From: Drosophila pseudoobscura
Taxonomy: Eukaryota; Arthropoda; Insecta; Diptera; Drosophilidae
Assembly: GCF_009870125.1 (NCBI RefSeq)
Contig: NC_046679.1
Location: forward strand, 20,770,001 to 20,834,000
Length of the DNA stretch: 64,000 nt
Reading direction: 5' to 3'
The position numbers and the translations under genes were made by a program. Below, in pieces: positions 36,086 to 47,400 of the stretch (position 1 is the stretch's first letter; every line of letters starts with the position of its first letter). The notes under the pieces are model-generated. The model ran no database searches. It was given only the letters and a program-made list of their open reading frames with translations, and was not told the DNA's origin.

Positions 36086-37484
36086 AGCACAAGCAGCGCC
36101 ACTAGGCCTGCCACTGCCACAGCCAGTAGAATTCATTTTTTTAGTTTTTTATTTTTAGTTTTATTTTTATTTAGTTTTTGGTCGGTATACAATCCAATTT
36201 CCTTGCCACAAAGGCAAACTCAACTAGGCGGCGTATGAATGCCACAGAGTCACCAAAAAGAGAGTCAACGAAATGGCACATTCTGCAGCCACATAATGGA
36301 ATGCTTAACCACACACAAAAATTCAACATTTTTGACAAAAAATGAACACTAAAAAGAACGTCAAGGGGATGAAGAATAGAAAATGCATAAAAACTTGCAT
36401 AATAAATGCAATTTATAATGCCGAAAACAGTTTAATTTCCTGATGTCGGCCCGGATAACTCAATAGTCGGAGACCTCAGGGTGCACGCCCTGGGGGCATA
36501 ACTAAACTAGTTTCTTCTAATTCAAGCAGAGCAAACACCGTCGCTTTGTCCATTTAAGCAGCTGTTTCGATCCCCAATCCCTGCCTGCTCCCCAGGTCCA
36601 ATCTTGCTCCCTGACGGCAGCCCTGACCGACATTCGATGAATTGACCAACGCAGCTTGTTATTTTTCGTGTGCAACAGCGCGTTTCATTTGCTGCTGGAG
36701 GTTATCTGTGCCCTGCCTTTGCCACATGCCCCATGCCCCATGCCACACCATCACCCATCCTAACCAGAGGGCGAAAACAGAAGAAGATGGAAAAACTTTA
36801 CCCCTGGCAGCTCACCTGCCTTTTTTTCTTCTTTTTTTGGCCGAAAAGTTTCGCTCTGTTTTTGCCAGATTCCCGTATTCGTTCATCCGGACGGACAGGC
36901 GACGTATGTTTTCACCTGCCCGCTCCGCTATCTGTTCAGGTTGAGGTTCGTGTTCGTATTTGTTTGCGTATTATTGCCCCTCACTGGGAAATCGGGTTTG
37001 TTTGCCCACCAACTCTCCTCTACGATGGTGGGTGCGCAGGTGTGCAGGTGTGCGTGAATTTCCCGCTGACAATTGTGATTTTCGCTTGGTTCAGCATCGG
37101 GCAAAAGGTTTTTAATTAGATTTTACTTCATTCTCCGCTGTCATTCAATGGCAATGCGCGCTCGTTGTCTGCCGGTGTTCCTTTTGCTTTATCCCCATTT
37201 CTAAACGAGTTGTTCTGTTCAATCATTCCATTGCCAGTTGATTTATTTTCCCCTGGTTCCTGGTATTCCAAATGTACGCGATATGTTCGAACAGTCACAT
37301 TAATATCAAATGAATCGATGGGATCCAAAATGTTATCGAAGTTACAGGTGGCATCACTGCTTTTAGTTAAATATACATCGTAGCTTTCTATAACATTAAT
37401 TTATATATTTTTACTCAATTATTTTTATAGTTTTTATTGCAGCAAATACGAAGAAGAACGAATATAATATTTTATGTGTAACAA
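35390..37484. other. Non-coding interval between the CAP and dynein-chain genes
   Basis: No gene recognised. It contains adjoining CAT and CAG trinucleotide runs (about 36055-36089) and AT-rich sequence. The right end grades into the promoter of the dynein light intermediate chain-like gene. Confidence 0.5.
36055..36089 (+). repeat. CAT then CAG trinucleotide repeats
   Basis: About six CAT units are directly followed by about five CAG units. This is simple repeat in a non-coding setting. Confidence 0.8.
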
Positions 37485-37504
37485 TATCGATATATTTATC
37501 GATA
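37485..37504. promoter_or_regulatory. Two DRE motifs upstream of the dynein chain-like gene
   Basis: Two perfect TATCGATA palindromes lie at 37485-37492 and 37497-37504, centre to centre 12 bp, about 125-140 bp before the start codon. TATCGATA is the DREF binding element found at TATA-less core promoters of broadly expressed fly genes; the CGATA part is also bound by the boundary factor BEAF-32. The position fits a promoter for the downstream gene. Confidence 0.6.
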
Positions 37505-37627
37505 GTTTGAATTGGTGGCAACATTGCTCTGGAACTGAAAGCCATTTGTTTTTTTCGTCATATATAATTTTCCTTATTCATTCTTTAAAAGCTTAGTATT
37601 GAAAAGAAAAGTGAGAGAAACTCAAAT

Positions 37628-38983
37628 ATGGCAGCGGAAAAGCCAGAAGAATGGCCAGCAAAAATGACAAAAGCACAGGATAAGGAGAATCTCTGGCTCG
37701 ACATATTGCATGAGCAAAAAGGGGCCGCAAGAAGACTGGTAGCAAACAAATCCGTAATCGTTTTTGGCGATAATGGAACCGGCAAGACGTCCCTCCTGGC
37801 CAAGCTGAATGGAAGGAAGTCGCCGGAGTATGGCGTCAGCTTGGAGTATGACTACATCGATGTCAGGGACGACATCAATGGAGACAAGGCGCAGTTGGTA
37901 GTTTGGACAATCAATGGTGACATTGGACACACAAATCTGTTGCCCGTTGTATTCAACGAAGATAACTTTGGAGATGTGCTCGTCATAATCACAGTTTCGA
38001 TCACCGAGCCCTGGGCCTGGCCGAAGCAGCTCAAACATTGGGTAAACGTGCTGGAACGCCATATTGAAAGCCTACCGCTGGCTGCCGAGAAAAAGGTGCA
38101 GGCACGCGAGCGGCTTGCAACAATTTGGCAGAGTTACGGCTACACGGGATCGTGTCTGAAACAAGCTATCGCTGCGGATGATCTGTCGCCGCTGACCGAG
38201 GATGCACTTACCACAAATCTTGGGGTCGACCTTGTCGTTGTGGTCACAAAAACCGACTGCATGGGCGGCACCTTTCTGATGGAGCACGACTATTGTGATG
38301 AGCATATTGATTTTATGCAGCACTGGATACGTACATTTTGCCTTCGTCACGGCGCTGCACTCTTCTATACGAGCGTCAAAAAAGCCACAAACTGTGATCA
38401 CCTCCGAAAGTATCTATTGCATCGCATCTATGGTCTGCCGTTCCAAACTCCACCGATGGTCGTTAACGAGGACGCTGTACTCATTCCGGCTGGTTGGGAT
38501 ACCCTGAGAAAGATTGATATTTTGTTTGAGAGCATCCATGGCATCAAGGCCAATAGTGACTACACGGACATCATCAAGGCGCCTTCTACTGGAAATGTGA
38601 TTTTCAATAGAAATTCGGAATTTGTGGAAACCGTAGACGAGCAGGCCTTCCTGGCCCACCAAATGGAGATACTCAAGCTGCTTGACCAATCAAAGGCAAA
38701 GGAAGGCGGCGATGGCATACACTGCACACGCCAGTCCTCCACTGGTCAGAGCTCCTCCATGAAAACTGAACATTATGAATCCCCTGGTCGCATCCAAGTT
38801 TTGTCCAAATTTTTCGCCGAGCTTAGGGAGAAAAAGTCGGAGAGTCCCTCTGGCGATGGTCCAGTGTCGGTGTCTAGTCGCAACGCCATCGAGAAGTTGG
38901 GAATATCCTTGCAGCCGGGCGCAGAGTTGGGCCCCTTGTCACGCATCGCCGAAAAGAAGGAAGATCAGGTGAAACCAGAGTAA
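37628..38983 (+). CDS. Dynein light intermediate chain-like protein (intronless paralogue)
   Basis: The 451-residue protein matches the cytoplasmic dynein light intermediate chain (DLIC) along its length; DLIC links the dynein heavy chain to cargo adaptors. Visible parts are a Ras-like nucleotide-binding fold with P-loop GDNGTGKTS (residues 47-55), a WTINGDIGHTNLL segment (93-105), a guanine-specificity-like TKTD (207-210) and the conserved IYGLPFQTPP and DAVLIPAGWD blocks. These are followed by a short C-terminal tail with helix DEQAFLAHQMEIL (338-350) and the adaptor-binding helix VLSKFFAELREKK (391-403), with the Phe pair at 395-396. It is somewhat shorter than the usual fly protein, with a reduced tail linker. 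The whole frame is one exon, which suggests a retrocopy or intron loss; no poly-A tract or flanking duplication was seen. Numerous substitutions relative to the canonical protein, as I remember it, suggest a diverged paralogue. A distant conventional Dlic gene should exist elsewhere. Confidence 0.85.
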   Translation: MAAEKPEEWPAKMTKAQDKENLWLDILHEQKGAARRLVANKSVIVFGDNGTGKTSLLAKLNGRKSPEYGVSLEYDYIDVRDDINGDKAQLVVWTINGDIGHTNLLPVVFNEDNFGDVLVIITVSITEPWAWPKQLKHWVNVLERHIESLPLAAEKKVQARERLATIWQSYGYTGSCLKQAIAADDLSPLTEDALTTNLGVDLVVVVTKTDCMGGTFLMEHDYCDEHIDFMQHWIRTFCLRHGAALFYTSVKKATNCDHLRKYLLHRIYGLPFQTPPMVVNEDAVLIPAGWDTLRKIDILFESIHGIKANSDYTDIIKAPSTGNVIFNRNSEFVETVDEQAFLAHQMEILKLLDQSKAKEGGDGIHCTRQSSTGQSSSMKTEHYESPGRIQVLSKFFAELREKKSESPSGDGPVSVSSRNAIEKLGISLQPGAELGPLSRIAEKKEDQVKPE

Positions 38984-39043
38984 CCACAACAGAACATGAA
39001 TAGACACGATCGAATTAAAAACAACAACACATTGGCAGATTAA

Positions 39044-39049
39044 AATAAA
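39044..39049 (+). terminator. Polyadenylation signal of the dynein chain-like gene
   Basis: The first AATAAA after the stop codon is 61 bases downstream on the coding strand. No poly-A run follows, so the genomic copy shows no remnant of a retroposed tail. Confidence 0.5.
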
Positions 39050-39989
39050 GTACAAATTGGCAAACAAAGCGTTTGCGTTGAGAGAGGAAGTATAGGTAGA
39101 GAGCGACGAGGCAGAGAGATTTTGCGATAAGATAGAAGCTTGAGTGAAGCAAGCTTGCACAGGCAGCGCCAGCGCTGTCGGCAGAGGTAAAGAAGAGAAA
39201 GAGAGTAAGTGCGAGATCGAAAAGCAGAACAGAAGCAGTGGAGCAGCAGAAGTACCGCCCTCTTCAAATAAGAATATTTTAATATTAGAGCGTTATACAA
39301 AATGTTTGGGGACCGGCAATGTCGGTCCAAAAGATATCCAATCGACTGACTCTCACGACTCTCAATTACTCAATTATGCGTTGCTGTTTGAGTTGGCGTC
39401 GCTGCTGCCGCCGAGTCCGACAGTATCAAAAAGAAGAAGAGAACAATGTTTAAGGCATTGGACTCTCTCTCACCATATGCAGGGTATCCCATTATCGTTT
39501 CCGCGACCTCCTCACATTCCACATCGTATTTTCCCACTCATTACGGTTAAGCTCTCCTCTGCTCGTTTTTCTCTGCTTTCCTGTTGTTCTTCTTTCTTCA
39601 TTTAAGTAATTTAAAATTCGCATTAAGTTTGTTTGTCGCTGGCATTACGTTTTATTATGAAGATGAATTGTGGTTGGTTCTGTCTGTGCATCTGTGGTCC
39701 CACCCCCATAGGGGGTCGAGGACCCATGTGTGTTTTTCCAGTGAATGTTTGCGTTAGTTGAGGGTTAAGTGCCTGCTGCTGCCTAAGCGCTTTTGCTAAC
39801 GTCATCGTGGGGAAACCGCAGTGGATGCATGCCACCACAAAAGGTGCAACGTTCGAGTATCCCTCCCTTTCAGAATACCAAGTCAAGTGTCCCATGGAAA
39901 TACTTGCCAAAACCCTAACATTAAACGTGATTTACTCGATTCTCACAAACGTATTGCCGCTTAGTATATTTATTTTTAGCTCTGCAACC
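39050..39989. other. Spacer between dynein chain-like and coiled-coil genes
   Basis: No gene recognised. The plus-strand frame over 39144-39605 is open for 153 codons but is of mixed low-complexity composition with no domain. A TTATTTTTAG acceptor-like word ends about ten bases before the start codon of the next gene, so a spliced leader there is possible. Confidence 0.45.
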
Positions 39990-41024
39990 ATGGAGAGTGC
40001 ATCCATATCCAGAATAAATTTTAGTATGACTTCTAACTTGAATGAAGACCCAGTTGAGGCCAAACCGTTGCCCCCGAATCACGGCACTTATTCAATTTTG
40101 CCCTGCAACGCCCCTGGACTTATGCGATGTGTGCCCGAGGTCGAAGTACCGCCTGCCGAGACCCTGTGGAAGTTTATTGCCCCGCCATGGGTCCCGAAGA
40201 CAAAGATCTTCCACTGCGAGCCGCCGCCACCGCCGACGCCGACGCCAGGACGTTCAAGACGAAAGGGTTCACAGATTTCCCAGGTCTCCCAGATGGAGGC
40301 AGAAGAGGAGCAGTCAAGCGATCAGTCGTCACCGCCCACAATGGTTGAGGAAATGCAGCTGGAGGAAATCCTGGCAGAGGTGAAGCGCATTAAGGAGCGC
40401 GTGGGCGAGGTGGATCGCCAGCTGGGGACCCGCTTACCCGAGTGCCCCGACATCGATCCGTGCGTGGACATGGACGTGGAGCTGCTGGCATTCAACACGA
40501 GTCCCGATATATTGGAGCTGCAGCGCAACAGCCACAAGCTGCGCCAGCAGTTGGCGGAGCTCCAGTTGTGCCGCGTGGCCACGGACAGCAACGTAAAGGC
40601 CATCCGGGAGAGCATCTGCCGGGAGATGGAGAACGCCAATCGCCTGCAGAAGCTTCTCAACGAGCTGGACTCCTTCAAGCGTAAGCTGGAGCGGGAGCAG
40701 GCTCTCTGCCGGCAGCGCTTCCGTTACGTGGAGCAGGTGAAGGTCGATGGAGCCGAGTGCAACAATTACTTCAGCAGCGAGCGGAAGCTGATGGAATATT
40801 TCGTGGGGAAGCTGGTCACCAAGGCGGACTACCAGCAGCAGAAACGTCGGGCCCTCAAGGAAATCGACTTTCTGAAACTAAAGGCCAAGAAGTTCCACGA
40901 CCACTTGTTTTACGCGACTGATAAACTGGACGCCGTGATGGGCACAGCCGAGCGCATGCATCCGCCGGAGCTGTTGACCTTCCTCTACCGCAACGAGAAA
41001 TTGTTCGGCCCCTGTCCGCATTAA
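39990..41024 (+). CDS. Single-exon coiled-coil protein, unknown function
   Basis: I do not recognise this 344-residue protein. In order it has an unstructured N-terminus, a Pro-rich stretch (EPPPPPTPTPGRSRRK, 77-92), an acidic Ser-rich linker, a first helix (about 118-146, EEMQLEEILAEVKRIKERV) and a long coiled coil (about 173-252), then a second mixed helical region (263-320) and a short hydrophobic end. Codon use is GC-rich at third positions from about 40120 on, as in real fly genes, against an AT-rich surround. The frame is open for 61 codons upstream, but the ATG at 39990 (AACCATGG) has the best start context and the upstream codons are AT-rich. Met 13 at 40026 is an alternative start. 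Such single-exon coiled-coil genes are often testis-expressed in flies; that is inference. Confidence 0.75.
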   Translation: MESASISRINFSMTSNLNEDPVEAKPLPPNHGTYSILPCNAPGLMRCVPEVEVPPAETLWKFIAPPWVPKTKIFHCEPPPPPTPTPGRSRRKGSQISQVSQMEAEEEQSSDQSSPPTMVEEMQLEEILAEVKRIKERVGEVDRQLGTRLPECPDIDPCVDMDVELLAFNTSPDILELQRNSHKLRQQLAELQLCRVATDSNVKAIRESICREMENANRLQKLLNELDSFKRKLEREQALCRQRFRYVEQVKVDGAECNNYFSSERKLMEYFVGKLVTKADYQQQKRRALKEIDFLKLKAKKFHDHLFYATDKLDAVMGTAERMHPPELLTFLYRNEKLFGPCPH

Positions 41025-41403
41025 ACTCACAAATCTGTCTTCAAATGGTTCAATTTGTCTTGTACGAGCGTGCGGTGGGGGTCAAGTCCGAATCTAGTCC
41101 AGTTCTGGTCCAGTCCCTCCCTTGAACATGGCACGGAGATGATTATGTTGTCCTGTCTGCTGTAGCCATGGCGACAGCTGTCGCAAATTTTGGCATTCCA
41201 GATATTCTTTAGATGAAAGAGGCATTGACAGGCGCGTCGCTAAGGTTGACAGCCGCCTGAAATTGGAGGTTTCTTTAGCGTTTAGGTCACCGCAAACCGC
41301 ATGATTGTGGGGTATTTCTTGGTTATAATTGATATTTTTCTCTATATTTTGTATTTCAAGTATTTACAGCGATAAATTTTCGATATATTCATCCATTTTC
41401 TAT

Positions 41404-41769
41404 CTATAAATTGGTATTCAGAGCATTCCCAATTCGTTGTGCCACAGATAATAGCTGATTTCTTTTGGTGTTTGGCTCTGTATTTCGGGGTCCCCACAAC
41501 AAAATGTATTTAGCATAAAAATGTACGATAATGACCGCACAGAACAACGGCAGCGACACGAGCACCGACATTGCCACCATCAGCGGAGGCAGACATCGCA
41601 TCAAATTTCGCATAGGCAAATAGAGGACAGACGTCCCCCTGCCCCCCAGAGAGATGTAGGGGGATATAGAGGGGCAGATACCAGCAGTTGACGCCTGTTG
41701 TGGCCAGGATCTAACGAGAGTTGTGGTTGAGGGGCGGGAGGATGGGCGGCTGTCGCACAGGTTCTCCAT
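41404..41769 (-). CDS. Possible small single-pass membrane protein
   Basis: 121 codons are open, ending at a TAG. The second half is convincing as protein: MRNLMRCLPPLMVAMSVL, then VSLPLFCAVIIVHFYAKYILL, a strong membrane span (about residues 60-90), followed by a polar basic tail. The first 52 residues are less convincing, and the protein may start at Met 53 (41613) or be spliced from an upstream exon. It is convergent with the coiled-coil gene, 379 bases away. No family recognised, and no AATAAA close by. Confidence 0.4.
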   Translation of the reverse strand: MENLCDSRPSSRPSTTTLVRSWPQQASTAGICPSISPYISLGGRGTSVLYLPMRNLMRCLPPLMVAMSVLVSLPLFCAVIIVHFYAKYILLWGPRNTEPNTKRNQLLSVAQRIGNALNTNL

Positions 41770-44377
41770 TCAAGTGTCATTGCCCGTCTAATGCTCAAAG
41801 TTAAATTAATATTTTTCCCACTGCCGCAACGCAGCGCAACGCAACACGAACAAGAAACTTGTTGTTTGGCGCTGATTCCTCTCTGGATCTCGCAATTCAA
41901 AAATTGACGAATATTTTCTGCGGTTTAACCAGCAGTCAAAGTCAACTGTTGTCGGTTTTTTTGGCCAACAGAGAATTTTCGTTTTCATGTTTGGCATATT
42001 TCCTCTTACTTTTATATATTTTCTGGGAGATTAGCAAAGTTTTGTGCAGTCATTTATTTGAAACTTTTTGCTCCGTGGCTCACTGGAAGTGGGAAAGTGA
42101 GAGAGTGGCAGAGTGAAAGACAGCGCCAGCCAAAGAGATGCCAGATATTCTCTGTTCTCGTATATAAATTGTGTAAAACGAATTTTGATATCCTGATAAT
42201 CGCATTCGGAACGCTCTGCCTGAAGGATAATCGCGAAATAAAAATAACTTTTTGCTCTTCAAACATTACGCAGCGATGGGCGAGGGATATTGTCACTTAT
42301 TTTTAAGATCTTTCTAATGATAAAAATGTAAAAAAAAATGAATATACTATGAATAGTGTTCTTCGTGAAAGACATGAATGTTGTTCCCCAATAAAATGAT
42401 GCATTTTCCGTCTGAATAAATACTAAATGAACATGATATTTTGGTTACCAAATTCGATATTCACTTTTGCAAAGTGAAATGAATTTATTTGTGGAAAAAT
42501 GGCGAGTGCGTTGCACGATACGATGATGTACACATGTACATGGGTGGCATACTTGCGGGGCAAGGCAATGAGAATAAATGCAAAAGAATCCCAAGCACTT
42601 CAGGTTGCCATTTACATTTGCATTTGCATTGGCATTGGCATTTTTATTTTGCCATGAATGGAATGTGTGTGTGTGTGTGTGGGTCTCTCTCTCTCTCCCT
42701 CTCTCTGCTCTCTCTGTGTGTCCTGCTGCTGTTGGGCTTACTTCCGGCGGAATGTGGCGAATGTGGTGCGTGTATCTGTAACTGGAAGTAACATACTGCA
42801 GTTGGCTTACGTGACAATTCCTCTCCTCTCGATTCCCTTCGCCCTTGCCACAGCCACAGCCACTGCCACTCTGCCACTCCACAGGCAGCGGGGAAATGCG
42901 TCTATAAATTATTCATTTCGTTTGAGATGTTTGATGTGCCTCCAAGTAGCATGATGTCCTTCCTCCTCACACACAGACATTGGCAATCGGTTTGTTGCCT
43001 CTGCATCCTTTGGTTTACTTTTAGCCGCATTTCATTGAATTCATTCATTTTTTAGCTGCTGCCTCGCGTCTACCGTGCTTTTCCTTTTCCCTTTTCCTGT
43101 TTTCACTGGTTATTGTTGGTGTTTGCCACAGCTTTGCATAAATAAGATAAACACAAGGATGTGCCACAGTGGCATGGGTGGGCATGGCGGGCAGGATGCT
43201 TGCAATCCCTCGGAATGCAGCTGAGTCCCCAATCCCCTACAATCCCTGCCTCCTCTACCTCCAGACCAGACCATCTTCCATCGTCTCGAGCCTTCAGTCT
43301 CTCTGAGTCGAGGCTGTGATTTATTTTGCACTCAATGTTTGCCAAAGTAAAATTGATTGAAGCGTTTGTTGGCGCTTCAATTGATTTTCACTACAGTCCC
43401 TACCGTATATGCTGTACGGCTGTTCCTCCGTTCGTCCGTTCTTTCTTCCTTCTTTTTTCCTTCTTTTTTGTTGTTGTAGAATGGATGTTCTCGTGGCCAG
43501 CGAAGCATTTGAAGTGCTTGGGTGGTGGCTCTGGTTCTCAGGATCTCACTCTCAGGCTCTCGGGCTCTCAACTCTCGGCTTGTTTACAGTGGTTAAATTA
43601 ACTTTGGTCAATTTGGTTTTTGTCGAGTGGTCGGACACACGCAGAGGACTATCCCATCGAACTTTGTTTGAGTTTTGCCGCCCAATAGGGGGGTGGTGGG
43701 AGGATAATGGCATAACTCTCAGCGTTTATTCATGTTCAGCCCCTCCTGCCAGAATGTTTAATTGCTGGCTAAACGATTTGGCCCTTAAAAGGCTGTGCGA
43801 AAATCGGCAACAATTCATCAAATGTCGTGCTCTGATTTTATTAACTGACGCTGATGGTGATTGAGGCACATCTGGGGCCATCAACACCTGCAGCCGGCAG
43901 TCGATCATCAACCACCGAACCGAGCCACCACTCAGTTCCCCCCAAAAGCCACCCCCAAATCACACCTCTTTCTCCTGCCGCCCGCCGCCCTTAACAATCG
44001 CCAACCAACTGCAGTCGCATAAATCTTGGCCTGTCAAGTGCACACAGAGGATGGAGGACGGAAGACGGAAAAGAAGAAGGCCACACAAAGATGAGGCTAA
44101 CAAATTGCCAAAAGAAGGAAGAAAGACGTGGCAGAAAGAGCAGGAAGAGGAGTAGATGAGTGCAAGGGTGGAGAAAGGGGTGACGCAAGAAAACGGAAAT
44201 AAATAAAAAAGATATATAATAATAGCAATAATGATTATGCAGGGGGGATATCGTATAAAAATAAACACGCAACGCAAATGTAAGCCATTCATTTTTATGA
44301 ATGGGCATTTATCATAATTAAAAATTCTGCCAACACCGGGACGAAGGATTCCGTCCTCACACAGATACGCCTCTCGC

Positions 44378-44381
<4 letters not shown>

Positions 44382-44414
<33 letters not shown>
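44382..44414 (+). repeat. CA dinucleotide microsatellite
   Basis: About 16 uninterrupted CA units. Confidence 0.9.
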
Positions 44415-44419
<5 letters not shown>

Positions 44420-47400
44420 GCCACAGTTTCTGACCTAAGACACACGCCAGGAATCTCTCTCTCTCAGAGAGAGGGGGAGAGAGAGAGAGACAGAAGAGAG
44501 TGCGTCACAGCAAAAGCCGACAACGACAACGCTTTTCTTTTTGTTTTTTTTTGGGATTTTTTTGTTGTTTTTTTTTTAAGAGTTTTCTCTTGTAGACCTG
44601 GTCCATTGGCTTGGTTTTTGGGGAACAGCTGTTGCTGTTTTTGGGCCTTGGGACAACTTTGGGACACTCTGCCAAACGAGCAGAGTTTTGGGGCATTGGA
44701 AGAGGGCAAACTCTCTCTCTGTTGGTGGCATTGGTGTATGGGCCACAGCGCATGTCCGTCAAGAGTCCCACCCAAAACGCCGGATACTCTCTTAGATGCC
44801 TCTCTTTAGCTTGGTCTACTGCCAATTGCCGTGCTGTTCGGCTTTGGGGGCGCTCGGCTTTTCTTTGGGTGGGGGGAGTGGGACTCGCAGCTCGGGTTTC
44901 TGGCGGGAGCATCGTGGCTGCTGCCAACCATCCATCGCCACTTTGAATGCCGTTGTCGTGGGCTTCAGTTGTGTCCAAGGGCCAAGTGCGGAATCATTTT
45001 GTTGCGGCTACTCGACGTACTAGTGCATCCTGCCACCAGCTACACGTGCTACATCCTGCTGCCGACTACGAGCTACTACGACTAGGACTATCGTGTGTCG
45101 GTTGTGCGTCTTGCCTCGTGGCTTACGCTCAATTTAATCAGTGATTAAGATGTTGGCCCAGCCGCTAATCGGATGAGGCATTCGAGCAAGTGTCATCTGA
45201 ATAAAGTTTCTGTATCTTGTACAACACCAACAACACCACAAAAAACAACAACAACAACAGCAAGAAACAAGAAAGAGCCACAAGTTCAAGTAAATCCACA
45301 GATATTTCGCTCCTAGTCCACATATGCATGTATATTTGTGCGGCTCCATTTGTGTCCTGTGCGTATCCGTGTGTGTATCTGTGTGTATAATGCGTATGTA
45401 ATCCAAGCAAATCTGTCACGTGTTTCGGATATCTTTTTTGGGAAGCCCGGAGCTGAGGCCAAAGGAATTTATTGAAAAAAGGTGAGGCCAATCCCCGCAC
45501 GCATATGGCAGATGGTAAAACCATGAACCTGCTTGCCCCCCTCCTCCCCACCACAATCACGTGGAAAATTAAAATAGTTAAGCAGCTTATGGTGGGGGCA
45601 TGCCACTGGTATAAAAAACCCATACATATACTATACGGGATACTGATAATTGAATATAAATTGGTTATTTCTCCAGAGCGGAGTAGCAGGGTTCCAATGG
45701 GGCTTATAAATAGTACTCTTATGATTTATTGGCCGGCGGGAATACGAGTATTTGTTGAATTGATATTATGGGAATACAAGGGAACTAGTTGGGATGTATA
45801 TTTTTGTTGTTGCTTGCTAATTTGCCTTAAATTTACAGGCATGTTTATTCCAAACTTAACTAATTTCAGCTTTCCCTAAAATGCACAGAAGGTGAAATGT
45901 AACCTTTTCCTCCCATTTAACTCCAAAGCTAATGGTCACCCCGCGGGGCTTTCCTGGCTCTGCTTTAACCAACATTTAACCTTTATGTCCCGGAAAGTTG
46001 CCCAAATTAAATGACGGAATTTGATTAGACCCATACACGCAACGAAACGTAACGAAATGAAAGTTTTTGGGGGCGCCCCGAGCAGCTCCACCTCCTAATC
46101 CAGTATAATAAACGAGGGGTTCTGCTCAAGTACTCGTATCTGGTAAAACTTTCACCAAAGCTCCCTACCTTTCCCCCATCTAATTGTTTATTTAACAGCA
46201 ATGAAAAAATCATTACGCATTTCGTTTGGCTTTCGTACTTCAAACTTCAAAAGGTGAAATTCCCATGAAAAATTGTATAAATAAGTTGAAAAGTTTTTAA
46301 TGCATATCCAAATTATGCCCGCGAATCACAAAACCCACACAACAAAAAAAAACAAAACAAAATCACGAAAAATAAAGCATGGAATTCTGCTAACAAAATG
46401 TTGATTTAAAATGCAAAATGAAATGACAAACAAATGGGGGAAGAGAGACAGAGAAAGAGAGTCACAGGACGCAGGACGCAGGACTGCTATTCCATGAGCA
46501 ATTTGTTCACGTATTATAATTTTTTTACACCGTTGTTTGCCCTTGTCTTTGTGCCCTACTCCCGCCACTCTCCCTCTCTTTTTCTACAGTTAATGTCATT
46601 TGCATCATTCGCATATATACGCAGATTTTTTACCAACTTTTTTTGCTGCGTTGTGTTGGCCATATTTTCTGGTTTGCCGCGCTGTCCTCGGACTGGTTCG
46701 CTTCAAGTTCATTGTGCATTAATAATTTAGTTGTCGTTTCGTTTCGTTGTCGGGCTTCGCAGCATCGAGTCTTGACACTCTCTGGGCCAAACTTGTTGGC
46801 TGTTTGGCCCTTGATTTGATTTTGCCTGCTTTTGCGCTTTCTACAGGGAGGACTCTCTGTGAGTACAGTATCATTTGCATGACTGCTCTTTAAATGTTGT
46901 CTCATTTTGGGTTTCATGTAGGCTTATCAATCGATGGGCGTGGTAATCACTGATTCCTCAAATAATTACTGAATGTAGACAAACTGTTCCCTCGACATTC
47001 CCTGGTCTGAAAGATTATGACATTCAACGGCAACATTTAGACGCCACTCAAAAACAACCACAAATTTCCACAATTTGCATTCCCACAGCTTAGTGGTGAT
47101 CTTTCCTTTCAGAGAGAGAACAATGGCAAAACTGAAAACCATTTAGTAACCGAGATTCTACCAGATACAACCAACACTTCATTTGCACTCCACTTCAGAG
47201 GGAACAAAGTCTCGGCAAAATTTGTATTGCTATGAAGAATTATATTAAATCGCATTTTTCATTATTATTTTTCCATGGAAATCGCGTTGTTCTTCATCTT
47301 GTCAGACAGTTGTCTCCGGCCCGGCCCCGGCCCCGGCCTCCGAGAACTCAACCCAATTCCAGGGGAAAAATCCAACAACAACAGCAACAACAACTATGAG

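Noticed and set aside
39144-39605. 153-codon frame downstream of the dynein chain-like gene
   Set aside because: It lies after the AATAAA of that gene, has mixed low-complexity composition and no recognisable motif.
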